Position numbers and translations under genes: made by a program
Notes under the pieces: model-generated
The model's database searches: none
Seen by the model: the letters and a program-made list of their open reading frames with translations, nothing else
What the model was told of the DNA's origin: nothing
From: CAVPGP01 sp963718065
GTDB taxonomy: Bacteria > Actinomycetota > Thermoleophilia > Gaiellales > Gaiellaceae
Direction of reading: 5' to 3'
Length of the DNA stretch: 64,000 nt
Assembly: GCA_963718065.1 (NCBI GenBank)
Contig: CAVQYE010000019.1
Coordinates: 62,001-126,000, forward strand
Part shown: piece after piece, positions 16,632-25,143 of the stretch
How the letters are laid out: each line of letters opens with the position of its first letter
How positions within the stretch are numbered: the first letter of the stretch is position 1

Positions 16632-17426
16632 TTACGCGGGCGCGTAGGCGGCGCAGAGCATGCCGAAGTACGTCGGCGCCTCGTACGAGAGAAGCTCGCC
16701 CGTCCACTCGTCACCGAGCACGCCGTGGAGCATCGCCATCTGCCACCAGCTGTCCGCGAGCGCGGCGCCCACGAATGCCGGCTCGAGGTCGAGCAGGTCG
16801 GCGAGGCGGTTCTCGCGCACGATCGCCACGATCTGCTCGTCGAAGACGGCCGACTCGGCGGCAAAGCCGTACGGACCGTCCGCGGCGTGGCCATGGCCGT
16901 GGTCGGCGCTCGCGATCACGGCGATGCGCTTCTCGCTCTCGCGGGCGACGCGGCCGAGCGCGGCGCCTGCCTCGACGAGGCGTTCGATCGGCAAGGCGCG
17001 CGTCGGCGTCACGACGACTGCCGGCACCCGGTCGCGGCCCATGAACCACAAGGGGATCAGCGCACCCCAGTCGAGCGGCATCGTCGCCGTGTCGGCGAGC
17101 GAGGTGCCGAAGGTGAAGCCGACTGCAGGCAGGCCGTCGTCGCGAAGTCCTGCCAGGCATTCGCGCGCGAGCGCCGGGTCGCCGGGCGCAGAGAGCTCGA
17201 TCCCCGAGTCGCTCCAGGCCGAGACGTCGCCCTCGTAGCGGCCGGCGAGCGCGACGCCGAGGTGATCCTCGACCAGGAGGCCATGCGGCGTGAAGACGAT
17301 CGTCGCGTCGGGCGCGGCGGCATCGAAACGGCGGCCCAGCTCCTCGAAGCCCCGCCGCGTCTCGCCCTCCGGGTCGTCGAGCGGCGGCGCACCGTGCGGC
17401 GCGATCGCGGCGAAGACGAACGTCAC
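16632..17426 (-). CDS. LigB-like (class III extradiol dioxygenase superfamily) protein
   Basis: The 264-residue protein resembles the LigB/DODA-type extradiol dioxygenase fold. It has an N-terminal PHG motif (AAIAPHG), TIVFTPHGLLVEDH in the middle and SADHGHGHA in the C-terminal half, where iron-binding and catalytic histidines lie in the family. The substrate is unknown. Members cleave catechols, but others have different chemistry. The start GTG 17426 overlaps the nucleoside hydrolase stop (GTGA), so it belongs to the nucleoside-salvage cassette. A ring-cleavage role is unexpected there. Confidence 0.75.
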   Translation of the reverse strand: MTFVFAAIAPHGAPPLDDPEGETRRGFEELGRRFDAAAPDATIVFTPHGLLVEDHLGVALAGRYEGDVSAWSDSGIELSAPGDPALARECLAGLRDDGLPAVGFTFGTSLADTATMPLDWGALIPLWFMGRDRVPAVVVTPTRALPIERLVEAGAALGRVARESEKRIAVIASADHGHGHAADGPYGFAAESAVFDEQIVAIVRENRLADLLDLEPAFVGAALADSWWQMAMLHGVLGDEWTGELLSYEAPTYFGMLCAAYAPA

Positions 17427-18346
17427 AGCACCGAGAGCCGCTCGACGAGCAGGTCGACGAACGCGGCGTTGTCGATGTCCACCCCCACCTCGTTGTCGAG
17501 CGTCGCGCCCTCGCGGCCGCGGGTGTCGACGTTCGTCCGGCCTCGCCCCTGCTCCCAGCCGCAATCGACCTCGATCTTCGCCGGCACGACGGTGACAAGG
17601 CCCGGGCGCGCGACGTGGGCGACCGCGACGGCGTCGTGCATCGGCGAGCCCCCGAGCTCCGGGTACATCTGCTTGTGGAACCGGGAGTAGAACTCCACGA
17701 TCTCGGAGGCGAGCTTCCCCGCCCGGCCCGCACCGCGCAGGCGATCGATCGCTGCCGCGTCGATGAGCGCGCGGTGCGTGACGTCGAGGCCCATCATCAC
17801 CGTCGGGATGCCGCTCTCGAAGACGCGGCGCGCCGCCTCGGGGTCGGCCCAGACGTTGAACTCGGCCGACGGCGTCCGGTTCCCCTCGCCGATCGAGCCG
17901 CCCATGAGGACGATCCGCTCGGGCCGGGCGTCCGGATGCAGGGCGAGCAGCAGCGCGATGTTCGTCAGCGGGCCTGTGGGCACGAGCGTCAGCGCACCGT
18001 CACGGGAGCGGATCTGCTCCGCGATGAAGTCGACGGCGTGCCGGTCGACCGGCGACGCGACAGGCGGCGGGAGGTCAGGGCCGTCAAGCCCCGTCTCGCC
18101 GTGCACGTACGCGGCCACATGCTGCTGGCGGACCAGCGGGCGCTCGGCGCCGGCTGCGACCGGAATCTCGCCGCGGTCGACGTGCTCCAGGACGCGGATG
18201 GCGTTCGCGGTGGTCTTGTCGAGTGTCTGGTTGCCCGAGACGGTCGTGACGCCGACGAGGTTCAGCTCGGGCGAGCCGAGCGCGAGCAGCAGCGCGATCG
18301 CGTCATCGTGGCCGGGATCGCAGTCGAGGATGATGTCTGTAGTCAT
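17423..18346 (-). CDS. Inosine-uridine-preferring nucleoside hydrolase
   Basis: The enzyme hydrolyses the N-glycosidic bond of ribonucleosides to base plus ribose. The calcium-binding signature DCDPGHDDA is at 8-16, with D10, D14 and D15 as metal ligands. Further landmarks are TVSGNQTLDKTTANA, NVWADPEAA and a late MHDAVAVAHV carrying the last metal-binding Asp. Length (307) is normal. The ATG at 18346 overlaps the ribokinase stop (ATGA). Product ribose would feed the adjacent ribokinase. Confidence 0.94.
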   Translation of the reverse strand: MTTDIILDCDPGHDDAIALLLALGSPELNLVGVTTVSGNQTLDKTTANAIRVLEHVDRGEIPVAAGAERPLVRQQHVAAYVHGETGLDGPDLPPPVASPVDRHAVDFIAEQIRSRDGALTLVPTGPLTNIALLLALHPDARPERIVLMGGSIGEGNRTPSAEFNVWADPEAARRVFESGIPTVMMGLDVTHRALIDAAAIDRLRGAGRAGKLASEIVEFYSRFHKQMYPELGGSPMHDAVAVAHVARPGLVTVVPAKIEVDCGWEQGRGRTNVDTRGREGATLDNEVGVDIDNAAFVDLLVERLSVL

Positions 18347-19155
18347 TGGCCGCGCAGTATTGCGTCAACGTCGCCCGCGGTGGGGAGAGAAGGTTGCGCA
18401 CCGAGCCGGGACGCGGCCAGCGCCCCCGCGGCGCACGCGCGCGCGAGCGCCTCGCCGCGGTCGCGGCCCTCGAGGAGCGAGACGACGAGGCACGCGGTGA
18501 ACGCATCGCCGGCAGCGGTGCCGTCGACGGCGATGACCGGGGGCGGCGTGGCGTGTGCGATCTCCGTCCCGTTCTCGTAGAGCACCGCGCCCTCTGCGCC
18601 CATCGTCACCGCGACGAGCTTGCCGCGCGAGACGACCTCATGCTCGAGGCGGTTGACGACGAGCAGGTCCGGCTCGACGTCTATCGGTCTCGCGGGCGCG
18701 GCGTTCAGGCAGAAGAAACGCGCCTGCGCGGCTGCGGCGAGCACGACCTCGTCAGGCACCTCGAGCTGACAGATCACGCCGTCGGCCTCGCGGACCTCGA
18801 CCGAGCGCGGGACGCCGTTCGCTCCGGGTGCGACGACGATCACGTTCTCGCCGGCTGCGTCGACGAGGATCAGCGCGATGCCGGTCGGCTCGTCGGACGT
18901 CTGGAGGTCGAGCTCGACGCCGGCGGCACGGAGGCCGGCAAGCGCCTCGTCCGCCATCGCGTCCGTCCCCACGCTCCCCAGCAGGCGAACCGAGGCGCCG
19001 AGCCTTGCCGCCGCGACCGCCTGGTTGGCGCCCTTGCCGCCGGGAAAGCGGTCGAACGATGCGCCTGTGAGCGTCTCGCCGGGCCGGGGCAGCCGCTCGA
19101 CGCGGGCGACGAGGTCGAGATTGATCGAGCCGACGACGTCGATCCGCGGCGTCAC
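18343..19155 (-). CDS. rbsK: Ribokinase (PfkB family)
   Basis: This enzyme phosphorylates ribose to ribose-5-phosphate. The 270-residue protein has the N-terminal substrate motif VVGSINLDLVARV, the PfkB signature 1 region with GGKGANQAVAAARLG, and the C-terminal motif DGTAAGDAFTACL containing the catalytic Asp of AGD. It is about 30 residues shorter than typical ribokinases. The GTG start at 19155 overlaps the preceding dehydrogenase stop (GTGA). Its position between nucleoside hydrolase and a dehydrogenase supports ribose over other sugars, but PfkB specificity is hard to predict. Confidence 0.85.
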   Translation of the reverse strand: MTPRIDVVGSINLDLVARVERLPRPGETLTGASFDRFPGGKGANQAVAAARLGASVRLLGSVGTDAMADEALAGLRAAGVELDLQTSDEPTGIALILVDAAGENVIVVAPGANGVPRSVEVREADGVICQLEVPDEVVLAAAAQARFFCLNAAPARPIDVEPDLLVVNRLEHEVVSRGKLVAVTMGAEGAVLYENGTEIAHATPPPVIAVDGTAAGDAFTACLVVSLLEGRDRGEALARACAAGALAASRLGAQPSLPTAGDVDAILRGQ

Positions 19156-19907
19156 GTCGGCTGGCGCCGGTACACCTCGGCCGCGGCCTTGTGAAAGCCG
19201 TCGGGCTGCCCGGCCGCGGCGAACGTGGCCGCGATCTCCTCCATCTCGCCGATCCAGCGCCAGCCCTTCTTGGCAGCCGACCGCTCGGCGCCGGCCAGGC
19301 GCTGCTCGAGCTCGGGCACAGACTCGCGCCACTCCGCGAAGAGCGCCTCGTCGACGCCGGTGACGCGGGCGACCTCGGTGATCGCGAGCAGCATCGCGGC
19401 CGTTCCCTTCGACCAGGCCGCGTAGACCATCTTCAGCGCGGATGCATCACCCGGGCGCCCCGAGAGGACGCGCGCGTCGAGCACCGTGCCCGCGAAGAGA
19501 TCCGCGACCTGCTGCGCTTCGCCGCCCGAGAGGTACAGGCGCGTTCCCGGCTCGGTCGGCGGCCCGCCGATGATGCCACCGTCGACGAACGTGCCGCCGG
19601 CCGCCTCGATCGTCTCCTGAATCTCGTCGGCAGTCGTCGGCGAAACCGCATTTGCGTCGACGTAGAGACCGGTGAAGCCGGCCACCTCGCGGGCAACGTC
19701 CTGTGCCGCATGCGGCGGGCAGATCGACAGGATCACGTCGGCCTGGGAGACGAGCGCCTCGACCGTGCCGGCGTCCGTGAAGGCGCTCGCGCGGGCCGCG
19801 GTGGCGGCGCTCCGCCCGTCGGAGGCCCAGAGCACCGTCCCGGGCAGGAGCGCAGCGACGGCGCCGCCCATCTCGCCCGGGTGGAGGATGCCTACGTTAG
19901 GCGGCAA
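19152..19907 (-). CDS. NAD(P)-binding 6-phosphogluconate dehydrogenase-like protein (DUF1932)
   Basis: The 251-residue protein begins with a Rossmann nucleotide-binding motif (VGILHPGEMGGAVAALL). It has a beta-hydroxyacid dehydrogenase-style segment (ADVILSICPPHAAQDVA, VDANAVSP, FVDGGIIGGPP) and then a helical domain with KMVYAAWSKGTAAM, where the Lys matches the catalytic Lys region. The substrate is unknown. TTG 19907 is chosen because it gives the normal Rossmann start; it overlaps the upstream gene by 11 nt. The longer frame reads through that gene and is not credible. Confidence 0.8.
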   Translation of the reverse strand: MPPNVGILHPGEMGGAVAALLPGTVLWASDGRSAATAARASAFTDAGTVEALVSQADVILSICPPHAAQDVAREVAGFTGLYVDANAVSPTTADEIQETIEAAGGTFVDGGIIGGPPTEPGTRLYLSGGEAQQVADLFAGTVLDARVLSGRPGDASALKMVYAAWSKGTAAMLLAITEVARVTGVDEALFAEWRESVPELEQRLAGAERSAAKKGWRWIGEMEEIAATFAAAGQPDGFHKAAAEVYRRQPT

Positions 19908-20451
19908 TCGCGCGCAGGTCGTCGACCGCCCGGCCGAGCAGGTTCTCACGCAGGTCGAAGAGCCCGGCCCAGAGCGCCGAACGGTCGATCTCCGAGCCGA
20001 TACGCGCGCACGCCGAGAGCCCTTCGAGGGCCCGCAGCATCACGGCGAGCTCGAGGTAGACCTGGGCGATCCGGACCGGCGAGATCGAGACGCCCGCCCG
20101 CTCGAGCACCGGCGCCCAGTCGACGAGCTCACCCGCGCCCGGTTCGCCGTACCAGGAGCGGCCCTCGGCCTGATCGGCCTCCAGCTCCAGCAGGTAGCGC
20201 CCGAGCGGCTGCTCGAGGCCGCTGAGCGCGGTCTCGACGCGATCGGCGGCGCGGCGCAGCGCTGCCTGGCGCGCGCCCGCAGTACCGGGAGCGGCGTCGC
20301 CGCGCGCCCAGCGCTCGATCAGCCGACAGAACGAGAGCGCCGAGACCTCGCAAGCCGCAAGCTGGGCAATCAGCTTCCGGCCGGTCGCGCCCTCGGCCGC
20401 GTTGTCGGCGATCACCGGCGCCCAGTCGGGGCGCAGCTCCGTCGTGCTCAT
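19897..20451 (-). CDS. Hypothetical protein in the RNase J-ribokinase operon
   Basis: I do not recognise this 184-residue protein. It is Ala/Leu/Glu-rich and predicted to be entirely helical, with no signal peptide or membrane segment. A conserved-looking EGRSWYGEPGAGELVDW segment is in the middle and a Cys/Arg-containing stretch (ALEGLSACARIGSEID) follows. The ATG at 20451 overlaps the RNase J stop (ATGA), and its stop overlaps the next gene, so it is firmly within the operon and probably translated. Confidence 0.7.
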   Translation of the reverse strand: MSTTELRPDWAPVIADNAAEGATGRKLIAQLAACEVSALSFCRLIERWARGDAAPGTAGARQAALRRAADRVETALSGLEQPLGRYLLELEADQAEGRSWYGEPGAGELVDWAPVLERAGVSISPVRIAQVYLELAVMLRALEGLSACARIGSEIDRSALWAGLFDLRENLLGRAVDDLRAIAA

Positions 20452-22094
20452 ACTTCAACCACCACAGGAAGGATCATCGGCCGCCGACCGGTTCTGTCAT
20501 AGACCAGTTGTCCAATCTCGTCGTGGATGTGCTCCTGAATCAGCTTGATCTCACGGATTTCGTCGGCCTGGAGCTGGCGTAGGACACGGTTTGCCTCGGT
20601 GCGCATCTCCTCCAGGAGCTCGTCCTGGGCGGAGAAGCCGCGGGCGATCAGCTCGGCGGGCGCATTCGCACCGTTGGGCGCGAGCGTCGCGACGACGATC
20701 AGCACGCCGTCCTCCGAAAGGTGGCGCCGGTCGCGCAGGGCGACGTCGGTGATGTCCCCCACGCCGAGCCCGTCGACGAACGTCACCCCCGACTCGACCT
20801 TGCCGGCGATCTGCGCGCGGCCGTTCTCGAGCTCGACGACCGAGCCGTTCTCCGCGATCAGGATCGCGTCGGCCGGGACCCCGCCCTCCTGCGCGAGTCG
20901 CGCGTGCGCCGCCTGCATCCGGATCTCGCCGTGGATCGGCATCACCGCCTTCGGCCGGACGAGTGAGATCAGCGTGCGCAGCTCCTCGGCCCGAGCGTGC
21001 CCAGAGACGTGCACGGGCGCGTTCTCCTCGTGCAGCACCTCGGCGCCGCGGCGTGTGAGCTGGTTGATCGCGTCGTGGACGCGCAGCTCGTTGCCCGGCA
21101 CCGGACGCGCCGAGATGATGACCGTGTCGCCGCGGTCGACCGAGACGGCCGGGTGATCGTTGTATGCGATCCGGGTCAGCGCCGACATTGGCTCGCCCTG
21201 GCTGCCGGTGCAGAGGATCAGCTGCTTCGCGAGCGGGATCTCATCGAGGTGCTTCGGTTGCACGATCGCGTCGTCTGGGACCTCGATGTAGCCGAGGTTC
21301 CGGGCAATGTTCATGTTCTTGCGCATCGATCGCCCGACGGTCGCCACCTTGCGGCCGCTGGCGACGGCGACGTCGACCGCCTGCTGCATGCGATGCACGT
21401 TCGAGGCGAAGCTGGCCACCAGCACGCGGCCCGGCTTCGTCGGGATGATCTGACGGAACGCCTCGCCGACGAGCCGCTCCGAGCCGCTCATGCCCGGGCG
21501 CTCGGCGTTCGTCGAGTCGCCGAGCATCAGGTCGACGCCGCGGTTGCCGATGTCCGCGAGCTTGCCCACGTCGGTCTTCAGGCCGTCGACCGGCGTGTGG
21601 TCGAGCTTCCAGTCGGCCGAGTGGAAGACGTTGCCCGAGCGGGTCTGGATGTACATGCCGACGGTGTCGGGCACGGAGTGCGCCATGCGGACGAACTCGA
21701 TCGTGAACGGCCCGAGCTGGATCGGCGGCGCCGTCGGGTCGGCCTCTTGCAGCTCGGTGGCGCGGAGCAGGCCGTGCTCGTCGAGCTTCGACTTGACGAG
21801 CCCGAGCGTCAGCCGGGTGCCCCACACCTCGCCGACGTCGGCCTCGCGCAGGAGGTACGGCAGCGAGCCGACGTGATCCTCGTGGGCGTGCGTCAGCAGC
21901 ACCGCGCGGATCCGGCCGCTCTCGATCAGGTACGTGAAGTCCGGCAGGATCAGGTCGACGCCGAGATGCTCGTCGCGCGGGAACGCGAGCCCGCAGTCGA
22001 CGACGATCCGCTCCTCGCCGAGCTCGAAGACGGTGCAGTTCTTGCCCACCTCGCCGAGGCCGCCGAGCGGGATGATGCGAAGCGGGTCAGCCAT
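20448..22094 (-). CDS. rnj: Ribonuclease J
   Basis: This is a 5'-3' exoribonuclease and endonuclease of the metallo-beta-lactamase/beta-CASP family. The 548-residue protein has the zinc motif HAHEDH (69-74), a later HSADWKLDHTP segment, the beta-CASP region with SGHARAEELRTLI, and the RNase J C-terminal domain. The ATG at 22094 directly follows the dapA stop region (TAG-ATG on opposite ends, no gap). dapA-rnj-ftsK is an order also seen in Bacillus (dapA-rnjB-tepA-ftsK). Here five other genes separate rnj from ftsK. Confidence 0.95.
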   Translation of the reverse strand: MADPLRIIPLGGLGEVGKNCTVFELGEERIVVDCGLAFPRDEHLGVDLILPDFTYLIESGRIRAVLLTHAHEDHVGSLPYLLREADVGEVWGTRLTLGLVKSKLDEHGLLRATELQEADPTAPPIQLGPFTIEFVRMAHSVPDTVGMYIQTRSGNVFHSADWKLDHTPVDGLKTDVGKLADIGNRGVDLMLGDSTNAERPGMSGSERLVGEAFRQIIPTKPGRVLVASFASNVHRMQQAVDVAVASGRKVATVGRSMRKNMNIARNLGYIEVPDDAIVQPKHLDEIPLAKQLILCTGSQGEPMSALTRIAYNDHPAVSVDRGDTVIISARPVPGNELRVHDAINQLTRRGAEVLHEENAPVHVSGHARAEELRTLISLVRPKAVMPIHGEIRMQAAHARLAQEGGVPADAILIAENGSVVELENGRAQIAGKVESGVTFVDGLGVGDITDVALRDRRHLSEDGVLIVVATLAPNGANAPAELIARGFSAQDELLEEMRTEANRVLRQLQADEIREIKLIQEHIHDEIGQLVYDRTGRRPMILPVVVEV

Positions 22095-22970
22095 CTAGGC
22101 GGTCACGAGAAGGCCGAGGCGGTCCAGGCAGGTGCGCACCCGGCCGAGCTCTTCCTCCGTGGCGGTGACCAGCGGCAGTCGGTGGCCGCCGACGTCGTGG
22201 CCGAGCAGGTTCAGCGCGGCCTTGATCGCAATCGGGTTCGTCTGAATCTTCAGCAGGTCGTAGGCCGGCGCGAGGTCGGCGTCGATCTCGCGGGCGCGGT
22301 CGTGGTCGCCGTCGTGCCAGGCGCGCACCTGGGCGGCGACCTGCGGGCCGACGACGTGCGTGTGGACGCAGATGCCGCCCTTTGCGCCGAGCTCGAGGAA
22401 CGGCTGGATCAGGACGTCGTCTCCCGCGTAGAGGTCGAGTCCCGTGTCGACGATGTGCCGGGCCTGGGCGAGGGGGTCGTGCGCCTGCTTCACCGCTGCG
22501 ACGTTCGGGATCTCCGCCAGCTCGCTGATCGTCTCGGGCTCGATGTTGACGACGACGCGGCTCGGGATGTTGTAGACGACGACCGGCTTGTCGCTCTCCG
22601 CGGCGATGGTCTTGAAGTGCTCGACGATGCCGCGCTGCGGCGGCTTGTTGTAGTACGGCGTGACGACGAGGAAGGCGTCGACCCCGAGCTCGTGCGCCGC
22701 GCGGGTCAGGTGCACGGAGTGAGCCGTCGAGTAGGTGCCGGTGCCGGCGACGACCGTTGCGTGCCCGCCGAGCTCGTCGACCGCGACCCGGAAGAGCTCG
22801 AGGCGCTCGTCGTCGGCAAGCGTCGGGCTCTCGCCCGTCGTGCCGGCCACGACGATGCCGTCGGAGCCGTTCTCGACGAGGTGCCGCGCCAGCCGCCTGA
22901 AGGCGTCGAAGTCGATCGAGCCATCCGCCCGGAAGGGCGTGACGATGGCGGTCAGAACAGAACCGAGCAC
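22095..22970 (-). CDS. dapA: 4-hydroxy-tetrahydrodipicolinate synthase
   Basis: DapA condenses pyruvate with aspartate semialdehyde in lysine and diaminopimelate synthesis. The 291-residue protein has the TTGE pyruvate-carboxylate motif (44-47), the Tyr pair in TPYYNKP (105-111), Tyr133 and the Schiff-base lysine K161 (AVKQAHD). The GTG start at 22970 gives the correct N-terminus (VLGSVLTAIVTPF). A TACACT box lies 6 nt upstream, so the mRNA is probably leaderless. The longer frame runs into a non-coding hairpin and is rejected. Confidence 0.95.
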   Translation of the reverse strand: MLGSVLTAIVTPFRADGSIDFDAFRRLARHLVENGSDGIVVAGTTGESPTLADDERLELFRVAVDELGGHATVVAGTGTYSTAHSVHLTRAAHELGVDAFLVVTPYYNKPPQRGIVEHFKTIAAESDKPVVVYNIPSRVVVNIEPETISELAEIPNVAAVKQAHDPLAQARHIVDTGLDLYAGDDVLIQPFLELGAKGGICVHTHVVGPQVAAQVRAWHDGDHDRAREIDADLAPAYDLLKIQTNPIAIKAALNLLGHDVGGHRLPLVTATEEELGRVRTCLDRLGLLVTA

Positions 22971-22976
22971 CCGGAC

Positions 22977-22982
22977 AGTGTA
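22977..22982 (-). promoter_or_regulatory. -10 box of the dapA-rnj operon, leaderless
   Basis: TACACT on the minus strand ends 6 nt before GTG 22970. No convincing -35 is present. It probably drives dapA, rnj and the following overlapping genes. Confidence 0.45.
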
Positions 22983-23043
22983 CGCGGCGAGGTGCCCGAG
23001 ACCTGCCGCCAGCCGCCACTCGCGAGGCGCACCCAAGGCGCAC

Positions 23044-23062
23044 CCCCACCCTCAGGGTGGGG
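23044..23062 (-). terminator. GC-rich hairpin between dapB and dapA
   Basis: A perfect 8-bp stem, CCCCACCC (23044-23051) with GGGTGGGG (23055-23062), has a 3-nt loop. It lies about 140 nt after the dapB stop on the minus strand. There is no U-tract, so termination efficiency is uncertain. The rest of the 22971-23202 gap holds only the dapA -10 box and short imperfect repeats, with no gene that I can support. Confidence 0.45.
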
Positions 23063-23202
23063 CCGCATCCCTCCGCCCTCGCTGTCGATGCTACCGCCGT
23101 TCGGCGCACGTGACTGTGACAATTGCGAGCCAATTTCAGCTCTGCGCCTTGTCTCGAGGGCGATCCGGGCGGATCGTCCGCGGCGTCGCCGCAACGCGCG
23201 GG

Positions 23203-23811
23203 CTAGAGCAACGCGTCGAGGCCGACCGTCAAGCCCGCCGGCAGCGTCGGCAGCCGCTCCAGCGCCAGCAGCACGCCGGGGGCGTACGCCTCGCGGGAGT
23301 ACGCGTCGTGGCGGATCGTCAGCAGCTGTCCCTCGCCGCCGAACAGCACCTCCTGGTGGGCGACGAGACCCGGCAGCCGCACCGAGTGGATCGGCACCTC
23401 GCCCGGGAGCAGCTCCGCGGTCGCCTTCGCGGTGCCCGACGGCGCATCGACCTTCGCCTCGTTGTGCAGCTCGACGATCTCCGCCCGCGGCATCACGACG
23501 CCCGCCTCGGCGGCCAGGCGCATCAGCAGGACGGCGCCGATCGCGAAGTTCGGCGCGAAGAACACCGCCACGCCCCGCTCGCGCGCCTCCTCCCCCACTT
23601 CGGCGAGCTCCGCACCGGTCGTGCCGACGACGCTGGGCACACCGGCCTCCACCGCGGCGCGCACGTTCGCGACGACCGCGTCCGGCCGCGTGAAGTCGAC
23701 CATCGCCTCGGCCGCGGCGAGCTCGTCGACCAGCCGGTGACCCGCCGCTTCGAGCCTGGGCGCGATCGCCGAGCCGACCTTGCCGCGCCGCCCGTTCAGC
23801 AGGACGTTCAT
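23203..23811 (-). CDS. dapB: 4-hydroxy-tetrahydrodipicolinate reductase, compact form
   Basis: DapB reduces the DapA product using NAD(P)H. The dinucleotide motif is NGRRGKVG (6-13), followed by VDFTRP (38-43) and VVGTTG (61-66). The catalytic stretch ELHNEAKVDAPSGTA (114-128) contains His116 and Lys120, and the C-terminal GLVAHQEVLFGGEG is typical of actinobacterial DapB. At 202 residues it is 40-60 shorter than most family members; the missing part is the segment between the first beta strand and VDF. The usual second His of the HH pair is Asn117. No frame break is visible, so the short form looks real. Confidence 0.9.
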   Translation of the reverse strand: MNVLLNGRRGKVGSAIAPRLEAAGHRLVDELAAAEAMVDFTRPDAVVANVRAAVEAGVPSVVGTTGAELAEVGEEARERGVAVFFAPNFAIGAVLLMRLAAEAGVVMPRAEIVELHNEAKVDAPSGTAKATAELLPGEVPIHSVRLPGLVAHQEVLFGGEGQLLTIRHDAYSREAYAPGVLLALERLPTLPAGLTVGLDALL

Positions 23812-23821
23812 CGAGCCTGTT

Positions 23822-25117
23822 TCACGCAGCAGCCGCGGCGGCGAGCCCGGGCGCGATCCGCTCCACCGCGCTCGCGAAATGATCCTCGGCCGGACCGATC
23901 CCCGCCACCGACAGCCGCCCCGGAGCGAGCAGCGCGGCGGCGAGCTCGGCGACCAGCTCCTGCTCGACGGCGTCGATCTCCTCGACGATCCGGTCGATCG
24001 AGAGGATCTCGGAGTCGGTGATCAGCGACTTGCCGAGCCTGCTCATGCGCGTGGCGGTCGACTCCATCGAGAGCACGATCCGGCCCTTGAGGTTCTCCTT
24101 GGCCCGCTCCAGCTCGGCTTCCCGCAGGTTGCCGGACGCGATGTCCCCGATCTGCTCGGCGGTGATCGTCAGCGCCTCGACGAGGTTGTCCTCGCGGGTG
24201 CCGAGGTAGACCCCGATCTGCCCGGTGTCGGTGTACTGCGAGAGGAACGTGTAGACGGCATAGGCCATGCCGCGCTTCTCGCGGATCTCCTGGAAGAGCC
24301 GGGACGATGCCGAGCCGCCGAGGATCGCGTCGAGGATCGACGCCGCGAATCGCCGCCGGTCGCTGCGCGCGATGCCGGGCGCCGCGATGCAGACGTGGTA
24401 CTGCTCGGTGTCCTTCTGCTGGAAGCGCAGGCCGGGAGGCGGTTCTGTCACGAGCGGCGCCCGCACGGGACGCTTCGGCGCGGTGGGAGGCTTGCGGCTC
24501 TCGAGGCTCGCCTCGAATGCCCCGACGAGGCGCTCATGGGTGACGTGCCCCGCCGCCGCGAGGACGACATTCCCGGGCGCGTACATCTGCCGGTGGTAGC
24601 CGGCGAGGACCCGCGGCGAGACGGACGAGATCACCTCGGCCGTGCCGATCACCGGGCGGCCGAGCGGGTGCTTGCCGAAGACCGCCTCGGCGATCAGGTC
24701 GTGGACGAGCTCCTGCGGCGTGTCCTCGTACATCGCGATCTCCTCGAGCACGACCTCGCGCTCGGCGTCGAGCTCGTCGAAGCGCGGCGAGAACACCATG
24801 TCGGTCATCACGTCGAGGGCCGTCTCGAGGTGGTGATCCGGGATGCGCGCGTAGAGCACCGTGTGCTCGCGCGAGGTGGCGGCGTTCAGCTCGCCGCCGA
24901 GCGCGTCGAAGACCTCGGCGATCTCGAGCGCCGTGTACCGCTGCGAGCCCTTGAAGAGCAGATGCTCGATGAAATGCGAGACGCCGGCCTTGGCATCGGT
25001 CTCGTCGCGCGAGCCGGCGCCGATCCAGAAGCCGACCGCGACCGAGCGAACGTGGTCGAGCGTCTCCGAGACGACGCGCTCGCCGCTGTCGAGCTCGGTC
25101 AGAACGGATGTCTGCAC
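23822..25117 (-). CDS. M16 family zinc metallopeptidase (processing-protease like)
   Basis: The 431-residue peptidase has the inverted zinc motif HFIEH (48-52; H48, E51, H52), a downstream Glu ligand in the GELNAATSREHTVLYARI region, and the substrate-contacting R/Y region near the C-terminal half (KRGMAYAVYTFLSQY). The length matches single-unit prokaryotic M16B enzymes. A similar gene often lies between pnp and dapB or near dut in other bacteria. The GTG start at 25117 is preceded at 6 nt by TACGAT, suggesting a leaderless mRNA. Confidence 0.93.
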   Translation of the reverse strand: MQTSVLTELDSGERVVSETLDHVRSVAVGFWIGAGSRDETDAKAGVSHFIEHLLFKGSQRYTALEIAEVFDALGGELNAATSREHTVLYARIPDHHLETALDVMTDMVFSPRFDELDAEREVVLEEIAMYEDTPQELVHDLIAEAVFGKHPLGRPVIGTAEVISSVSPRVLAGYHRQMYAPGNVVLAAAGHVTHERLVGAFEASLESRKPPTAPKRPVRAPLVTEPPPGLRFQQKDTEQYHVCIAAPGIARSDRRRFAASILDAILGGSASSRLFQEIREKRGMAYAVYTFLSQYTDTGQIGVYLGTREDNLVEALTITAEQIGDIASGNLREAELERAKENLKGRIVLSMESTATRMSRLGKSLITDSEILSIDRIVEEIDAVEQELVAELAAALLAPGRLSVAGIGPAEDHFASAVERIAPGLAAAAAA

Positions 25118-25123
25118 CCGGCG

Positions 25124-25129
25124 ATCGTA
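25124..25129 (-). promoter_or_regulatory. -10 box of the M16 peptidase gene, leaderless
   Basis: TACGAT on the minus strand ends 6 nt before GTG 25117. It lies between the stop of the upstream hydrolase gene and the peptidase start. Confidence 0.45.
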
Positions 25130-25143
25130 ACGAGGAGTCCGGA

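Noticed and set aside
22952..23194. Minus-strand frame between dapB and dapA
   Set aside because: It crosses a GC-rich hairpin and the dapA promoter, with no family resemblance.
20997..23693. Very long plus-strand frame opposite rnj, dapA and dapB
   Set aside because: It spans three conserved minus-strand genes and has shadow composition.
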